Program-made: the position numbers and the translations under genes | Notes under the pieces: generated by a model | Databases searched by the model: none | The model's input: the letters and a program-made list of their open reading frames with translations, nothing else | What the model was told of the DNA's origin: nothing | NCBI GenBank assembly: GCA_963840235.1 | Contig: CAWIYC010000001.1 | Span: 62,001-126,000, forward strand | Direction of reading: 5' to 3' | DNA length: 64,000 nt | From: JBBRHQ01 sp963840235 | Lineage (GTDB): Bacteria; Actinomycetota; Thermoleophilia; Solirubrobacterales; 70-9 | Shown here: in pieces, positions 51,495 to 60,851 of the stretch | Position numbering within the stretch: position 1 is the first letter of the stretch | How the letters are laid out: each line of letters starts with the position of its first letter

Positions 51495-52145
51495 TTGCAG
51501 AAGGTCGCGTCCAGGCGGGCGCTGCCGTCGATCCTGGTTTTCGCCGGGATCGGCGTCGTGCTCGCCGCAACCTCCTCTCCGGCCCCGGCCTCGTGTGGGG
51601 GGGTGGAGCGGGCGCGGCCGAAGAAGCAGGTCAACCCCGGCGGCAAGGCTCCCCTTGCGATCGGGGACTCGGTGATGCTGCTGGCCATCCCCAACCTCGC
51701 CCGGGTCGGCTTCAAGGTCAACGCCAGGGGCTGCCGTCAGTGGTCGGAGGGCACAAGGATCCTCCGCCGGTACAAGCGAGCCGGCCGCCTGCCGCACCTG
51801 GTCGTGATCGGGCTCGGCGCCGACTGGGTGATAACGCGCCGTGATGTCCGCCGCACCCTGCACATCCTCGGCCCCAAGCGCGTGCTGGGGCTGATAGTCC
51901 CGCGCGAGCTGGGGGGTGGCACCAGCAGCGATGCCGACGTCGCCCGCCACGCCTACCGCGCACACCACAAGCGGATCATGCTCCTCGACTGGGTCAGGTT
52001 CAGCCAAGGGCATGGCCACTGGTTCCAGCCCGATGGAATCCACCTCACCTACTCCGGTGCCAGCGCCTACACGAAGCTGGTCGGCAAGGCTCGTCCCTTC
52101 GCCGCTGCGGGCGAGTTCCCCCGGGGTCGCCGCTTCCCGCGCTGA
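51495..52145 (+). CDS. Small secreted SGNH-like hydrolase, copy B
   Basis: A 216-residue protein and paralogue of 49412-50056. TTG start with AGGGGAGAGG correctly placed. Signal peptide about 1-33. Catalytic elements: LAIGDSVMLLA (Ser59), IGLGADW (Asp110 in the block III Asn position), LIVPRELGGGT, and WFQPDGIHLTYSGASAY (Asp180, His183). The DWV(K/R)F and WFQPD blocks are shared with copy A. The two copies flank the RTX and Cys-rich genes, pointing to a local duplication. Confidence 0.82.
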   Translation: MQKVASRRALPSILVFAGIGVVLAATSSPAPASCGGVERARPKKQVNPGGKAPLAIGDSVMLLAIPNLARVGFKVNARGCRQWSEGTRILRRYKRAGRLPHLVVIGLGADWVITRRDVRRTLHILGPKRVLGLIVPRELGGGTSSDADVARHAYRAHHKRIMLLDWVRFSQGHGHWFQPDGIHLTYSGASAYTKLVGKARPFAAAGEFPRGRRFPR

Positions 52146-52335
52146 GAGGCTGGGCTTGGAGCCGCCGGCGTGTAGACAATTGCCGCAAGGGTGAGGATTG
52201 GTGAGTTCGTCTCGGCTTGTGAGGCGAAGCCACCCCAAGGACGTATCGGCTGCTCAAGAACTTCAAGGATTTCGTCACCGAACCCGGCCTCCGCGTCCCC
52301 CGCAGGCAGCCCGAATCTGGGAGCATGCGAGCGCA

Positions 52336-54693
52336 GTGAGCGTGATCAGCCTTCCCCTGCGCAAAGCGATCGCCGTCGCCTGCGTTCTCTGCGCGGCGCT
52401 GCTGGCCTGGGCCGGCGTCGCTTCGGGCTCGCCGCTGATCCATGCCCACCGCGGCGGAGCGGTCGTCAACGGCGAGCCGACCTATCCCGAGAACTCGATG
52501 CCCGCCTTCCGCCAGGCCGCGCGGAACCGATTCGTGCTCGAGCTGGACACCAAGCTGACAGCCGACGGCGTGCCGGTCGTCTTCCACGACGCCACCCTGG
52601 AGCGGGTGACGCCTTGCGCTGGGCTGCTTGCGGATCGCACCCTGGCCGAGCTCGGCCACTGCAAGTTGGATGTGCTGGGGGCTCAGGACGACCTCAGCCA
52701 GCTGCCCCGCGGCGACCGCCGGCGGGAGCCGATCCCGACCTTCTCCTCCGTCCTGCGCCTGCTTCGCAAGACCGGAGCCTCGGCGAACATCGAGATCAAG
52801 AACATGCCCACCGATCCCGACTTCGACGCCAGTTCCGGCTTTGCCACCACGGTCACCGGCGCGATCAAGCGCAGCGGAGTCCCCTCCGGCCAGCTGATAG
52901 TGCAGAGCTTCTGGCCCCCGAACCTTGCGGTGTCCGAGCAGCAGTTGCCGAATGTCGATACCTCCTTCCTCAGCATCTCGGGCACGAACGCCTCGGGGCC
53001 GGCCCTGGCCCGGGCGAACGGCTACGAGTGGGTCTCGCCGCAGTGGCCGGTCTCCCAGGATTACGTCTCAAGCGCGCACTCACTGGGGGTGCGGGTCGTC
53101 CCCTACACCGTCGACGACACGGCGGGCATGCAGGCGGCATTCGATCTCGGCGTGGATGCCCTCATCACCAACGACCCCACCCGGGCCAGGCGGGTGTTCG
53201 AGCGGGCCGAGGGCACGCCCCCCGGGATCCCCGCAGCTCCCTCCGCGTCCGCCTGCCGCCGCACCGCCGCCCACCGCACCAGGCCGCCTATCCGCGCCTT
53301 CGATGCGGCGCCCGGAGCGCCGCGGGTGTTCGCGATGCAGTTCAAGCAGGAACTGCGCCACGTCGAGAACTACCGCTCCTTCCGGCTCAAGATCGAGTGC
53401 ATGATCCGCCAATACGTCGTCCCCTTCAAGGCCACCGGGCGGCCGAACGTCGTCGCCTTCAACGAGGACGTCGGCCTGATGACCCTGGCAACAGGCTCGC
53501 GCGGTGCCGCGGCCCGCGACATCTTCGGCCAGCCCGGCGGGCCGGCCGGCTGCAGCGGCTCACCGCCTCCCTGCGCCACCGTGCTGGCACTGCTCTCCCT
53601 GGGAACGGCCTACGACCAGCAACGATCCGCCTACGACGACCGCTTCCCGGGTGTCGGACCGTTCGCCGCGCCCTTCCTGGCCGCGACTGACACCTTCGCC
53701 CGCGGCTGGATGCAGGTCTTCTCCGACATGGCCCGTCGCTACCACGTCTACATTCTGGGCTCCAACGATCAGGCCCCGTTCCGCGAGTCCCGCGACCCCG
53801 CCGAGATCGACACCTTCCGCGACCCCGACCTGCCCCGGCCGCGCAGCGTCTTCGTCGCCACCGCCCCCGAGGTCTACAACGAGGCGTTCCTGTGGGGGCC
53901 GCGCTACGTGCGGAAGGAGGGGCCGCTGCCGCTGCGCAACGTCGTCTCCCAGAACCGCAAGGTGCCGCTGACCCCGATCGAGCAGGCCCTCCAGCTCACC
54001 CCCGGGCCCGCCAGCGGGGCCGATGGCATCGCCAACGTCCGCCCCTACCGGCTCGGGCACACCCGGGCCCGGATGGCGTTCGCGACCAGCCTGCCGGCCT
54101 TCAGATACGGCTATGAGCTGGGGCTGAGGCCGCCGGCGCTCGATCCCTGCTCGGACCTCTCCACCTACTACATGCCTTGTCTGGACCGGCTCGGCGCCAA
54201 CCTCGTGATGCAGGACGAGGCTAACTCCGGGCCATGGGCGGGCCTCGGCGGTCAGGGGGCGTGGCAGCCGCTGGAGTGGATGGGCTCGACCTGGCGCTCG
54301 AGCGCCGACCCCACCGTCTCCTTCGACTACAACGTCACCCCGCACATGGTCGGCAACCTCGCCGACCTCGCATTCGACGGCCAGACCGCGATCACCCAGC
54401 GCGGCCTGCGGGGCCCCCGGCGGTGCACCTATATCGGCAACGGGCGAGCGCGGCCGCAGGACCAGGCGCCGTTCCGCCGCTACGCAGGGCCAAAGCGCCA
54501 GTTCCTGGCGATCGCCCCCTGGGTCAGGCGGGACGGACCACGGGGAGACCTGGTCGCCACAGCCGGGCGGCTCAACGCCTACTCAGGGAGCAGGATCGAG
54601 AACGACTACCTGGAGACGTCGGTGATCGCCGACCTCCCGTTCCCCCCGGACCGCGAGCGTGCCAACTGCCTCGGGGTCCCGGGCAGCGGGTAG
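52336..54693 (+). CDS. Secreted fusion of glycerophosphodiester phosphodiesterase and nitrilase-like domains
   Basis: A 785-residue protein from GTG 52336, so that the signal peptide (AVACVLCAALLAWAGVASG) is N-terminal. The GDPD domain (about 33-285) has IHAHRGG, YPENSMPAF, ELDTKLTADGVPVVFHD and ASANIEIKN, the metal and catalytic residues of the family. From about 295 a second domain (FAMQFKQELRHVENYRSF, PNVVAFNEDVGL, QNRKVPLTPIEQALQLTPG, MPCLDRLGANLVMQDEAN) resembles a divergent carbon-nitrogen hydrolase with Glu, Lys and Cys in nitrilase order. It is probably extracellular; the second activity is inferred. A hairpin at 52206-52228 lies in the 5' region. Confidence 0.8.
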   Translation: MSVISLPLRKAIAVACVLCAALLAWAGVASGSPLIHAHRGGAVVNGEPTYPENSMPAFRQAARNRFVLELDTKLTADGVPVVFHDATLERVTPCAGLLADRTLAELGHCKLDVLGAQDDLSQLPRGDRRREPIPTFSSVLRLLRKTGASANIEIKNMPTDPDFDASSGFATTVTGAIKRSGVPSGQLIVQSFWPPNLAVSEQQLPNVDTSFLSISGTNASGPALARANGYEWVSPQWPVSQDYVSSAHSLGVRVVPYTVDDTAGMQAAFDLGVDALITNDPTRARRVFERAEGTPPGIPAAPSASACRRTAAHRTRPPIRAFDAAPGAPRVFAMQFKQELRHVENYRSFRLKIECMIRQYVVPFKATGRPNVVAFNEDVGLMTLATGSRGAAARDIFGQPGGPAGCSGSPPPCATVLALLSLGTAYDQQRSAYDDRFPGVGPFAAPFLAATDTFARGWMQVFSDMARRYHVYILGSNDQAPFRESRDPAEIDTFRDPDLPRPRSVFVATAPEVYNEAFLWGPRYVRKEGPLPLRNVVSQNRKVPLTPIEQALQLTPGPASGADGIANVRPYRLGHTRARMAFATSLPAFRYGYELGLRPPALDPCSDLSTYYMPCLDRLGANLVMQDEANSGPWAGLGGQGAWQPLEWMGSTWRSSADPTVSFDYNVTPHMVGNLADLAFDGQTAITQRGLRGPRRCTYIGNGRARPQDQAPFRRYAGPKRQFLAIAPWVRRDGPRGDLVATAGRLNAYSGSRIENDYLETSVIADLPFPPDRERANCLGVPGSG

Positions 54694-54800
54694 GACAGCC
54701 GCCGCCGGCCCCGGCGTTACGGGTCAACTTCGGGGGAACGGCGCCGCGGCGAGCTTCAGCGGCGCCCCCACCCCGGTCGGCTGTTCCTGACCCAAGGGAG

Positions 54801-55415
54801 CTAGCGGTGCTGGTGGTGCCGCCTGACGAACCTGAAGCACTGCCGCTTGCTGGCGAACCCGTAGCGGATGAAGCCACCGTGCCGGCACTGCCACTTCGAG
54901 GTGGGCAGCGCCGGCGCGTCGGTGACCACCGCCCTGCCAAGCAGGACGCCGCCGAACCAGTCCGCCGACGGAGCGCGGCAGTCGGCCGGCTCCGGCGTCT
55001 CGGGAAGGACGGGCCAGTACTCGAAGCTGTCGAGTCCGGAGCCACCGTTGTCCACCAGCCTCACACTGAACCCGAGGAATCCGGGCGCGGAGGGGAACGG
55101 GCCCTGGACGGTCATCACCGCCGTGTTGGCAGTCACGTCGAGGCAGCTCACCGGACCGGAGATCGGGAGGATCTGGCCGGCGATGAAGGAGACCGAGCCG
55201 CCGGGGTCCTCGCCGGAGGGCCCGCTGAAGGCGTCAACCTCGATCTCGGTCGAGCTGAAGTCGTCGACTATCAGGTTGTCGCCGGTGGCCGTGGCCGTGT
55301 CGAGACGCGGCGCGGGCGGCGGCCGGTGCCCGGCCGAGGAAGTCGCCGGGGCGAGCAGCGACGCCACGAGAACGGCGGCGAGGCCGAGGATCAGCCGGTT
55401 TCCGGGCGCCGCCAC
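54801..55415 (-). CDS. Secreted protein of unknown family
   Basis: A 204-residue protein. GTG at 55415 overlaps the TAG of the upstream lyase gene by one base. The signal peptide is about 1-32 (LILGLAAVLVASLLAPATSSAG). The mature domain (ATGDNLIVDDFSSTEIEVDA ... GPVSCLDVTANTAVMTVQG ... FLGFSVRLVDNGGSGLDSF) looks beta-rich and has four or five Cys, ending in a basic FASKRQCFRFVRRHH. Short proteins with this layout are frequent in soil actinobacteria. Function is unknown. Confidence 0.75.
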   Translation of the reverse strand: MAAPGNRLILGLAAVLVASLLAPATSSAGHRPPPAPRLDTATATGDNLIVDDFSSTEIEVDAFSGPSGEDPGGSVSFIAGQILPISGPVSCLDVTANTAVMTVQGPFPSAPGFLGFSVRLVDNGGSGLDSFEYWPVLPETPEPADCRAPSADWFGGVLLGRAVVTDAPALPTSKWQCRHGGFIRYGFASKRQCFRFVRRHHQHR

Positions 55416-56464
55416 TAGGCCGCGCTCCCTCGCTGCCGCTTTTCCTTCTGCTCGGTCAGCTCGGCCATTCGCGGACGCAAGGTCCGGCCGGCGCGGGTGC
55501 GGTGCTGCTCGTCTATCTGCTCGAGCTTGGCCAACAGGTTCTCGGCCATCCTGATCGAGGCCGCGTCGATCAGCCGCCCGTCGAGAGAGACCGCCCCCTT
55601 GCCCTCTGCCGCCGCCTCCTTCATCGCGGCGATGATGCGGTGGGTCCGCTCTACGACCCGCTGATCGGGCGTGAACACCTCGTTGGCAAGCGGCACCTGG
55701 GTCGGGTGGATGGCCCACTTGCCCTCGTAGCCGAGCACGGCTGCACGCCGGGCTGCGGCCGTATAACCGGAGGGGTCGGTGAAATCCCCGTAGGGGCCGT
55801 CTATCGGCCGCAGCCCGTTGGCGCGGCAGGCGACGGCCATCCGCGACAGCGGGTAGTGCCATTGGTCGCCCCAGTGGACGTCGCGCTCGCCGTCGGCCAG
55901 GGCGTCGGTCAGCACCGAGTAAGCAGGGTCGACGCCGCCGATGGTGGTGGTGTGGCTCTGAAGCGAGGCGGCGTAGTCGGCAACGCCGAAGACCATCGCC
56001 TCCATCCGCTCGGGACAGGTTTCGGCGATCTCCTCGACGCAGGACATCCCCTTGGCCGTCTCGACCAGCACCGAGATCCCGATCCTGTGCTCGAGCCCCA
56101 CCGCCTCCTCGATCTGGCCGAGGAGAGTCGCCACCAGGTTCACGTCCGCAGAAGTGTTGACCTTGGGAATCGTGATCGTGTCGATGGCGCTGCCGGCGGA
56201 CTCGACCACGTCGACCAGGTCGCGGTAGCACCAATGCGTGTCGAGGCCGTTGATCCGGATCGAGACCGACGAGGGCGAGAAGTCGAGCTCCCCCAGGGCG
56301 GAGATCACGTTCTCGCGGGCGCCGGCCTTCTCCTCGGGCGCCACCGCGTCCTCGAGGTCGAGCATGACCACGTCGGCCTCTGCCGACGCCGCCCGCTCCA
56401 GCATGCGGGCGTTGCTGCCGGGGACCGCAAGCTCGCTGCGATGCAGACGTGTGGGTCCCTTCAA
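55415..56464 (-). CDS. CitE/HpcH-family aldolase (L-malyl-CoA / beta-methylmalyl-CoA lyase-like)
   Basis: A 349-residue TIM-barrel protein. RSELAVPGSNARMLERA, VVMLDLEDAVAP (acidic metal residue), SSVSIRINGLDTHW (catalytic Arg) and LVETAKGM (second metal Glu) are CitE-family motifs; EGKWAIHPTQVPLANEVF is the C-terminal block. Length and sequence are closest to Mcl1-type malyl-CoA lyases, which cleave (or form) malyl-CoA and methylmalyl-CoA with Mg2+. TTG start with GGAGGAGG upstream. No other glyoxylate or hydroxypropionate pathway genes are nearby. Confidence 0.88.
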   Translation of the reverse strand: MKGPTRLHRSELAVPGSNARMLERAASAEADVVMLDLEDAVAPEEKAGARENVISALGELDFSPSSVSIRINGLDTHWCYRDLVDVVESAGSAIDTITIPKVNTSADVNLVATLLGQIEEAVGLEHRIGISVLVETAKGMSCVEEIAETCPERMEAMVFGVADYAASLQSHTTTIGGVDPAYSVLTDALADGERDVHWGDQWHYPLSRMAVACRANGLRPIDGPYGDFTDPSGYTAAARRAAVLGYEGKWAIHPTQVPLANEVFTPDQRVVERTHRIIAAMKEAAAEGKGAVSLDGRLIDAASIRMAENLLAKLEQIDEQHRTRAGRTLRPRMAELTEQKEKRQRGSAA

Positions 56465-56591
56465 CCTCGACCTCCTCCGATCCCCCGGGGGGGTTGAAGC
56501 TAGCCCCTGATGTCCCGGCGGTCAACCCGGGACCGGCGATGGAGCGCCCAAAGCCCGCCATCGACTAATGCCTTCCTAACACTTTGCTAAC

Positions 56592-56733
56592 CTTCCGGCG
56601 GAATTCAGAATCCTGCTGAGTCTCCGCCGATCTTCGGGCGGGGGACGGGGGACCCACTTGTTGGGGCGAATCGCGGCCATAGGGCCGTGTAGCGCTAGCT
56701 CTTCAGCGCGAGCCCGTCAGCTAACCCCGGAAG
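56592..56733 (+). promoter_or_regulatory. ydaO/yuaA-type cyclic di-AMP riboswitch
   Basis: The 5' leader of the Rpf-like gene carries nearly all ydaO landmarks in order: ACGGGGGACCCA, then TGGGGCGAATC, then GAGCCCGTCAGCTAACC followed by CGGAAGCG. P1 is explicit: CTTCCGG (56592-56598) pairs with CCGGAAG (56727-56733). These blocks match the Bacillus ydaO and Streptomyces rpfA leaders from memory. Cyclic di-AMP riboswitches switch off cell-wall hydrolases in actinobacteria; the same is expected here. The ligand itself is inferred. Confidence 0.9.
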
Positions 56734-56751
56734 CGACGAGAGCGGAGCGTG

Positions 56752-57195
56752 ATGAGTCCCATTGCCGTACTGACGAGGTTTCGGTCGCCTACGTGCCTGA
56801 TCGCGGTCGCGGCGCTTGCGCTGCTTGCGATCGCGACGCTTGGACCCGGAGACGCCGGCGCCGCCAGCGGCGGCATCGGCACCACCTCGAGCAGCGGCGG
56901 GCAGTCCGCCAGCAAGCGGCTCGCCGGCCGGTATGACCGGATCTGGTTCGCCTTCCCCCGGGGTTCGAGGCGCTGGGCTCACAGGACCGGCAGATGCGAG
57001 TCCGGCGGCAACCCCCGCGCGATCGGGGGCGGGGGCCTGTACCGCGGCGCCTTCCAGTTCCTCAAGTCCACCTGGCGAAGCTCTCCGAAGAGCCCCGGAG
57101 GCGACCCGATCTCCTACTCGTACCGCACCCAGGCTGTGGTCGCCGTCCTGCTGAAGCGCCGCGACGGCGCCGGGCACTGGCCGGTCTGCGGCTAG
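56752..57195 (+). CDS. Secreted transglycosylase-like (resuscitation-promoting factor, Rpf-type) protein
   Basis: A 147-residue protein. The signal peptide is about 1-38 (AVAALALLAIATLGPGDAGA). A Ser/Gly linker follows. The Rpf/transglycosylase-like domain (about 78-147) has RCESGGNPRAIGGGGLYRGAFQF: Glu in CESGGN is the expected acid catalyst, as in Rpf and lysozyme relatives. SPKSPGGDPISYSYRTQAVVAVLLKRRDG continues the fold, ending WPVCG with a Cys for the disulfide. It cleaves peptidoglycan during growth or resuscitation. Controlled by the riboswitch just upstream. GTG at 56749 is an alternative start. Confidence 0.87.
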   Translation: MSPIAVLTRFRSPTCLIAVAALALLAIATLGPGDAGAASGGIGTTSSSGGQSASKRLAGRYDRIWFAFPRGSRRWAHRTGRCESGGNPRAIGGGGLYRGAFQFLKSTWRSSPKSPGGDPISYSYRTQAVVAVLLKRRDGAGHWPVCG

Positions 57196-58052
57196 GGCCC
57201 GGTCTTCTCCAGCCGCTCCGCCAGCCGCTTCATCCCCAGCTCCCGCGCGGCCCGGGCCGCCGATCGGGTGTCCGTCGCCCGGTCCGGTGGCAGCTCGACC
57301 GCGGCATCCTGGAGCGTCGCGATCCGCTTGAACGCGAGCAGCTCCTCGCGCGAGCCCAGCAGCGAGGTGCGGAGCTTCTGCCGACTCTCTCCGGAGGCCG
57401 CGTCCAGCACCGCCTCGAGCGATCCATGCCTGAGCAGGAGCTCCGCGGCGGTCTTCTCGCCGACCCCCTTCGCCCCGGGGATCCCGTCGGAGGGGTCTCC
57501 CCGGAGGGCGATGAAGTCGGGGACCAGCTCGGGGCCGATGCCGTAGCGGCGCCGCACCTCGGCCGGGGTAACGACCTCGGCGCCTCGCCCACCGGTGCGC
57601 ACGTAGAGGACGTTGACGCTCTCGCTCGCGCACTGGTACATGTCGCGGTCGCCGGTCAGCAGCAGCGCCTCGCCGCCGGCCTCGCTCTCGCTCTTGGCGA
57701 AGGAGCCGAGCAGGTCGTCGGCCTCGAGCGAGTCATGGTCGGCGATGGCCCAGCCGAAGGCGCTGAAGAAGGCGCCCGCACAGGCGAACTGAGGCTCGAG
57801 CTCGTCCGGCACCGGCTCGCGGTCCGCGTGATAGCCGGAATAGAGCTCGACCCGGTAGGTGGCCGCGTCGGGTCCGAAGCAGAGCACGACCGCGCGGGGA
57901 GCGTGAGCCTCGACCTCGCGAAGGATCAGGTTTGCGCTTCCGAGCAGGGCGTTGACGGGGCGGTCGTCGCTGCCCCGGATCGAGCGTGGCAGCGCGTAGA
58001 AGGCGCGGAACAGCATCGAGGGAGCGTCCACGGCGAGCAGCGGGGCGGGCAC
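57192..58052 (-). CDS. 5'-3' exonuclease (DNA polymerase I N-domain type)
   Basis: A 286-residue stand-alone flap/5'-3' exonuclease. PLLAVDAPSMLFRAFYALP gives the first Asp. ADDLLGSFAKSE, LLTGDRDMYQCA and FIALRGDPSDGIPGAKGVGEKTA provide the carboxylates and helix-hairpin-helix of the family. It has no polymerase domain, so it probably removes RNA primers or flaps, complementing Pol I. It is convergent with the Rpf-like gene by four bases and divergent from the ABC-F gene by about 36. Confidence 0.92.
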   Translation of the reverse strand: MPAPLLAVDAPSMLFRAFYALPRSIRGSDDRPVNALLGSANLILREVEAHAPRAVVLCFGPDAATYRVELYSGYHADREPVPDELEPQFACAGAFFSAFGWAIADHDSLEADDLLGSFAKSESEAGGEALLLTGDRDMYQCASESVNVLYVRTGGRGAEVVTPAEVRRRYGIGPELVPDFIALRGDPSDGIPGAKGVGEKTAAELLLRHGSLEAVLDAASGESRQKLRTSLLGSREELLAFKRIATLQDAAVELPPDRATDTRSAARAARELGMKRLAERLEKTGP

Positions 58053-58088
58053 CCGCCCACCGTAGCGGCACGGCTATGGTGGCCGCCG

Positions 58089-59747
<1,659 letters not shown>

Positions 59748-59756
59748 GGGCTCTTC

Positions 59757-60032
59757 TCAGGCCGCGAAGCGAACCCTGCTGCGGGCGCGGCGCTTCTCCG
59801 CCTCGACCTCCCGGTTCTTCGGGGGCGCCGAGGTGGTGAGCCCGTCCAGCAGGGCCATTGTCGCCGCAGCGACCTCGTCGACGGCCCGCTCGAAGGTCTC
59901 GGCGTTGACCTGGGAGGGCTTGCTCGAGCCGCTGATCTTGCGCACGTACTGGAGGGCGGCCTCTTGCACCTCCTCCTCGGTCGCGGGCGGATCAAAATTG
60001 TGGAGGGTGCGGATGTTTCTACACATGGCCAT
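59757..60032 (-). CDS. DUF2277 family protein
   Basis: A 91-residue protein (or 89 from the ATG at 60026, MCRNIRTLHNF). CRNIRTL at the N-terminus, PPATEEEVQEAALQYVRKIS, and the helix AVDEVAAATMALLDGL are the DUF2277 pattern. The family is common in actinobacteria and its function is unknown. A perfect 7-bp inverted repeat covers the start region. Confidence 0.85.
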   Translation of the reverse strand: MAMCRNIRTLHNFDPPATEEEVQEAALQYVRKISGSSKPSQVNAETFERAVDEVAAATMALLDGLTTSAPPKNREVEAEKRRARSRVRFAA

Positions 60033-60048
60033 GAGCCTAATGGCTCAT
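60031..60048. repeat. Interrupted palindrome over the DUF2277 start
   Basis: ATGAGCC (60031-60037) and GGCTCAT (60042-60048) are exact reverse complements around TAAT. It lies across the DUF2277 start and is AT-richer than its surroundings, so it may be an operator or translational hairpin. Confidence 0.55.
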
Positions 60049-60134
60049 TAGTCGAGGCTGCAACCGGGCCCGGAAGTCGCTATCAAGGGGAGATCACTTC
60101 CGCACGAACGACCAGGCAGGGTCTTCGCGGGGGG

Positions 60135-60821
60135 ATGTCCGCGGTCGCCTTGGCGGCGATGCTGACATTCCTCGCCTGGCCCACCAGCGCCGCTCCGGAG
60201 GGCCAGATCGTGGTCCGCGGAGCCGCCTCGGGCTCGCACCTGAGACTGACGGCCGGCGCCAAGCGGATTTTCGTCCACGGCTACATGGCGGCCTCGCGAC
60301 CGGCCGGATGCCGCTTCTCCCTGCGCCGCCGGGAGGCCGTCTGCCCGCTCTCCGGCGTCTCCTCGATCGTGGTCGTGATGGGTCCTTCGGACGACAAGGT
60401 CGAGGTCCTCGACCGGTTGCCGATCCCCCTCACCGCCTATCTCGGCAGGGGCTCGGACAAGCTGATCGGCAACGGCGAGCGCGACACCTGCTACCCGCAG
60501 GGGACCAGGCGCAACCGCTGCGTCGGCGGTCCCGGACGGGACATCTGCATCACCGGCAAACGCAACACCGACTGCGTCGGCGGCGCAGGCCGCGACTACT
60601 GCAGGGCGAACACCGGCAGCGATGGCTGCTGGGGAGGGCCCGGTCGGGACGTATGCCGCATGGGTCCGGGGCACGACGGCTGCCACGGCGACGGCGGCAA
60701 CGACCTGCTGTACGGCGGGCCGAGCAGCGACCAGCTCTACGGCGGGCCCGGCTACGACTACTGCGACGGCGGCCCTGGCAGGGGCCGCTCGCACACCTGC
60801 GAGGCGGGCCCGCGCCACTGA
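60135..60821 (+). CDS. Secreted RTX-like repeat protein with regularly spaced cysteines
   Basis: A 228-residue protein with a signal peptide (AVALAAMLTFLAWPTSA) and GGGGGG ahead of the ATG. An N-terminal beta domain (about 25-110) is followed by repeats related to RTX nonapeptides, in which Cys recurs about every ten residues: RCVGGPGRDICITG, TDCVGGAGRDYCRA, DGCWGGPGRDVCRM, DGCHGDGGNDLL. The last repeats (GGPSSDQLYGGPGYD) are ordinary. A calcium beta-roll locked by disulfides is inferred. No catalytic domain is seen. Related in type to 50034-51020. Confidence 0.82.
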   Translation: MSAVALAAMLTFLAWPTSAAPEGQIVVRGAASGSHLRLTAGAKRIFVHGYMAASRPAGCRFSLRRREAVCPLSGVSSIVVVMGPSDDKVEVLDRLPIPLTAYLGRGSDKLIGNGERDTCYPQGTRRNRCVGGPGRDICITGKRNTDCVGGAGRDYCRANTGSDGCWGGPGRDVCRMGPGHDGCHGDGGNDLLYGGPSSDQLYGGPGYDYCDGGPGRGRSHTCEAGPRH

Positions 60822-60851
60822 GCGGCGCCGGCAGGGACTAGGCTGCTGCCG

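Noticed and set aside
52198..52335. 46-residue N-terminal extension of the GDPD fusion
   Set aside because: It would bury the signal peptide behind a basic, proline-rich stretch; GTG 52336 places the signal at the N-terminus.
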